7,510 nucleotides of DNA from Planctomycetota bacterium (GTDB taxonomy: Bacteria; Planctomycetota; UBA8742; SKZP01). The stretch's first letter is position 1, and the number at the start of each line of letters is the position of its first letter. The notes below the pieces were generated by a model, which did no database searches, was not told where the DNA came from, and saw only the letters and a program-made list of their open reading frames with translations. Below, piece by piece: positions 6,129 to 7,510 of the stretch. The DNA lies in the NCBI GenBank assembly GCA_007127275.1, contig SKZP01000184.1, positions 1-7,510 of the forward strand. The letters run 5' to 3'. The translations under genes were made by a program, and so were the position numbers.

Positions 6129-7307
6129 ATGACACGACTTTCCTCGCGACTCGCTTCGCTGCATGCCTCGCAAATCCGCGAGATGATGCGGCTTGCCCAA
6201 CAAGTCGGCGCCATCAACATGGCGCAGGGGGCGCCGGACTTTCCAGCGGCTGCGGAAGTCAAGCAGGCGGCCGTCGAGGCCATCCACGCGGATCACAACC
6301 AGTACACCGTGCCGTGGGGGCTCGAGGCGCTGCGCGTCGCCGTGGCGGAGATGCTTGGGAAGCGTTACGGGCTGCGGGCGGATCCGGCGAGCGAGGTCAC
6401 CATTACCTGCGGCGTCACCGAGGGAATGGTTGCCGTGTTGCTTGCGCTGCTCGAGCCGGGCGACGAGGTGATCATTGTGGAGCCGGCGCACGAGAACTAC
6501 GTGCCGGCGGTCGCCTTTGCCGGTGGCGTGCCGCGCTACGTGCCGCTTTTGCCGCCGCAGTTTGCGCTGGAGCCGGATGCGCTCGCCGCGGCGGTCACGC
6601 CGCGCACGCGCTTTCTCATCCTCAATACGCCGCACAACCCAACTGGCCGCGTCTTCACTCGCGAGGAACTTGCCAGCGTCGCCGAGCTTGCCGCGAAGCA
6701 CGACCTCGTCGTGATTACCGACGAGATCTACGACCGCCTCACCTACCACGGCCACGAGCACATTGCCTTTGCCACGCTACCCGGCATGGCCGAGCGCACC
6801 GTTACCTGTGGCGGCATCTCGAAGATTCACGCCGTCACCGGCTGGCGGCTCGCGTACGTGATTGCGCCGGAGGCCCTTTCCGCCGGCATCCGCAAGGTCC
6901 ACGACTACCTGACCATTTGCGCGCCGACGCCGTTTCAGCATGCCGCGTTGACCGCGCTCGCCATGCCGGAGAGCTACTACGACCGGATACGCCGGGAGTT
7001 TGCCGAGCGCCGGGACCGCTTGATGGAGGCCTTCCAAGCCGCCGGCATCGCCGCGGAGCCGCCGCAGGGGGCCTACTACGTGCTCGGCGACGTCAGCGCC
7101 TGGAAGCTCGGGGAGGAGGCGACGGAAACCTGCCGCTACTTCATCCAGCACGTCGGTGTCGCCACCGTTCCCGGCCCCGCGTTTTACTACGGCCACCCCG
7201 AGATCGGCCGCACTCTCTTGCGCTTCGCCTTCGCCAAGCAGATGAGCACGCTGGACGACGTCGCCGCGCGCCTCGAACGCGGCTACGCGCGACGTCACCG
7301 TCAATGA
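6129..7307 (+). CDS. Class I/II PLP-dependent aminotransferase, substrate unknown
   Basis: This 392-residue cytoplasmic enzyme is full length for aspartate aminotransferase-like fold type I proteins (about 380-400). The visible landmarks are QGAPDFP at 33-39; the PLP-phosphate loop near TCGVTEGM (93-100); NTPHNPTG at 167-173 with N170; TDEIY at 197-201 with D198 (PLP nitrogen) and Y201; SKIHAVTGWR with Schiff-base K232 and phosphate-binding R240 at the family's usual spacing of 8; and R365 (LLRFAFA), which binds the substrate alpha-carboxylate. All catalytic residues are present, so it should transfer an amino group between an amino acid and a 2-oxoacid. Specificity (aspartate, aromatic, methionine or kynurenine type) cannot be fixed by eye. 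The ATG at 6129 fits the family N-terminus. Although the frame stays open back to 5862, that part crosses a terminator and an inverted repeat. No Shine-Dalgarno is visible. No pathway partner is adjacent. Confidence 0.95.
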   Translation: MTRLSSRLASLHASQIREMMRLAQQVGAINMAQGAPDFPAAAEVKQAAVEAIHADHNQYTVPWGLEALRVAVAEMLGKRYGLRADPASEVTITCGVTEGMVAVLLALLEPGDEVIIVEPAHENYVPAVAFAGGVPRYVPLLPPQFALEPDALAAAVTPRTRFLILNTPHNPTGRVFTREELASVAELAAKHDLVVITDEIYDRLTYHGHEHIAFATLPGMAERTVTCGGISKIHAVTGWRLAYVIAPEALSAGIRKVHDYLTICAPTPFQHAALTALAMPESYYDRIRREFAERRDRLMEAFQAAGIAAEPPQGAYYVLGDVSAWKLGEEATETCRYFIQHVGVATVPGPAFYYGHPEIGRTLLRFAFAKQMSTLDDVAARLERGYARRHRQ

Positions 7308-7437
7308 TGCGCCCCACGGGCTTGCGAACGACCGGAGCTACCGTGCACCGAGTGTCGAGCCGAGCTCCGCATCCGTGAACGGCGCGAAGATGCCTTTTCC
7401 AGCAGAGCCGACTCGCAAGGAAACGGAGACTAGAAGT

Positions 7438-7510
7438 ATGGATCGTCGAAGCCCGGTGGACCGGGGACAATGCAGAGCACGTTTCGCAAGCTTACCGGCA
7501 ACAGCACCAC
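7438..7510 (+). CDS. Possible 5' end of a further gene, cut by the window edge
   Basis: An ATG at 7438 is preceded by GGAG (7425-7428) 9 nt upstream and stays open for 24 codons to the window end. A second ATG at 7470, in another frame, gives MQSTFRKLTGNSTT, a more ordinary protein start, but with a poorer ribosome site. Only one can be right and neither can be tested on so little sequence. The 130 bp before it (7308-7437) hold one 7-bp inverted repeat (CGGAGCT at 7333-7339 with AGCTCCG at 7363-7369), which lacks a T-run and is not a clear terminator. Confidence 0.25.
   Translation, partial: MDRRSPVDRGQCRARFASLPATAP

Overview
The window is GC-rich bacterial chromosomal DNA with four confident genes, one probable small gene and a possible partial gene at the right edge. 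Nothing in it names the organism. High GC, an FHA-GAF-HD-GYP response protein, a secreted VIT/VWA protein and weak or absent Shine-Dalgarno sites before several starts would fit Planctomycetota, Acidobacteriota or a deltaproteobacterial-type lineage; this is inference only. No tRNA, rRNA, CRISPR array, transposase or phage gene was seen.

Layout: (1) 113-969, plus strand: two membrane-protein genes overlapping by ATGA, a predicted two-gene operon. (2) 1047-1072: a hairpin whose T-run lies on the minus strand, ending the convergent gene at 1128-2690, which encodes an FHA-GAF-HD-GYP protein, a likely cyclic-di-GMP phosphodiesterase with a phosphothreonine-binding front end. (3) 2691-3392: a 0.7 kb divergent intergenic region holding two copies of one palindromic element (about 186 and 145-151 bp). 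(4) 3393-5843, plus strand: an exported VIT/VWA protein with an intact metal-binding MIDAS and an acidic tail, followed by an intrinsic terminator at 5869-5909. (5) 5910-6128: a leader-like spacer with a 22-bp inverted repeat and competing hairpins. (6) 6129-7307, plus strand: a class I PLP aminotransferase. (7) 7308-7510: mostly non-coding, with a possible gene start at 7438 or 7470.

The genes do not form an obvious pathway: a membrane pair, a signalling protein, an extracytoplasmic adhesion- or scaffold-like protein and a metabolic enzyme, in at least three transcription units. The most unusual content is non-coding. The two palindromic copies share blocks of identity and paired substitutions that keep base pairing, which points to a repeat family under structural constraint. 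The spacer before the aminotransferase holds a separate inverted repeat in which one arm can pair with either of two identical partners.
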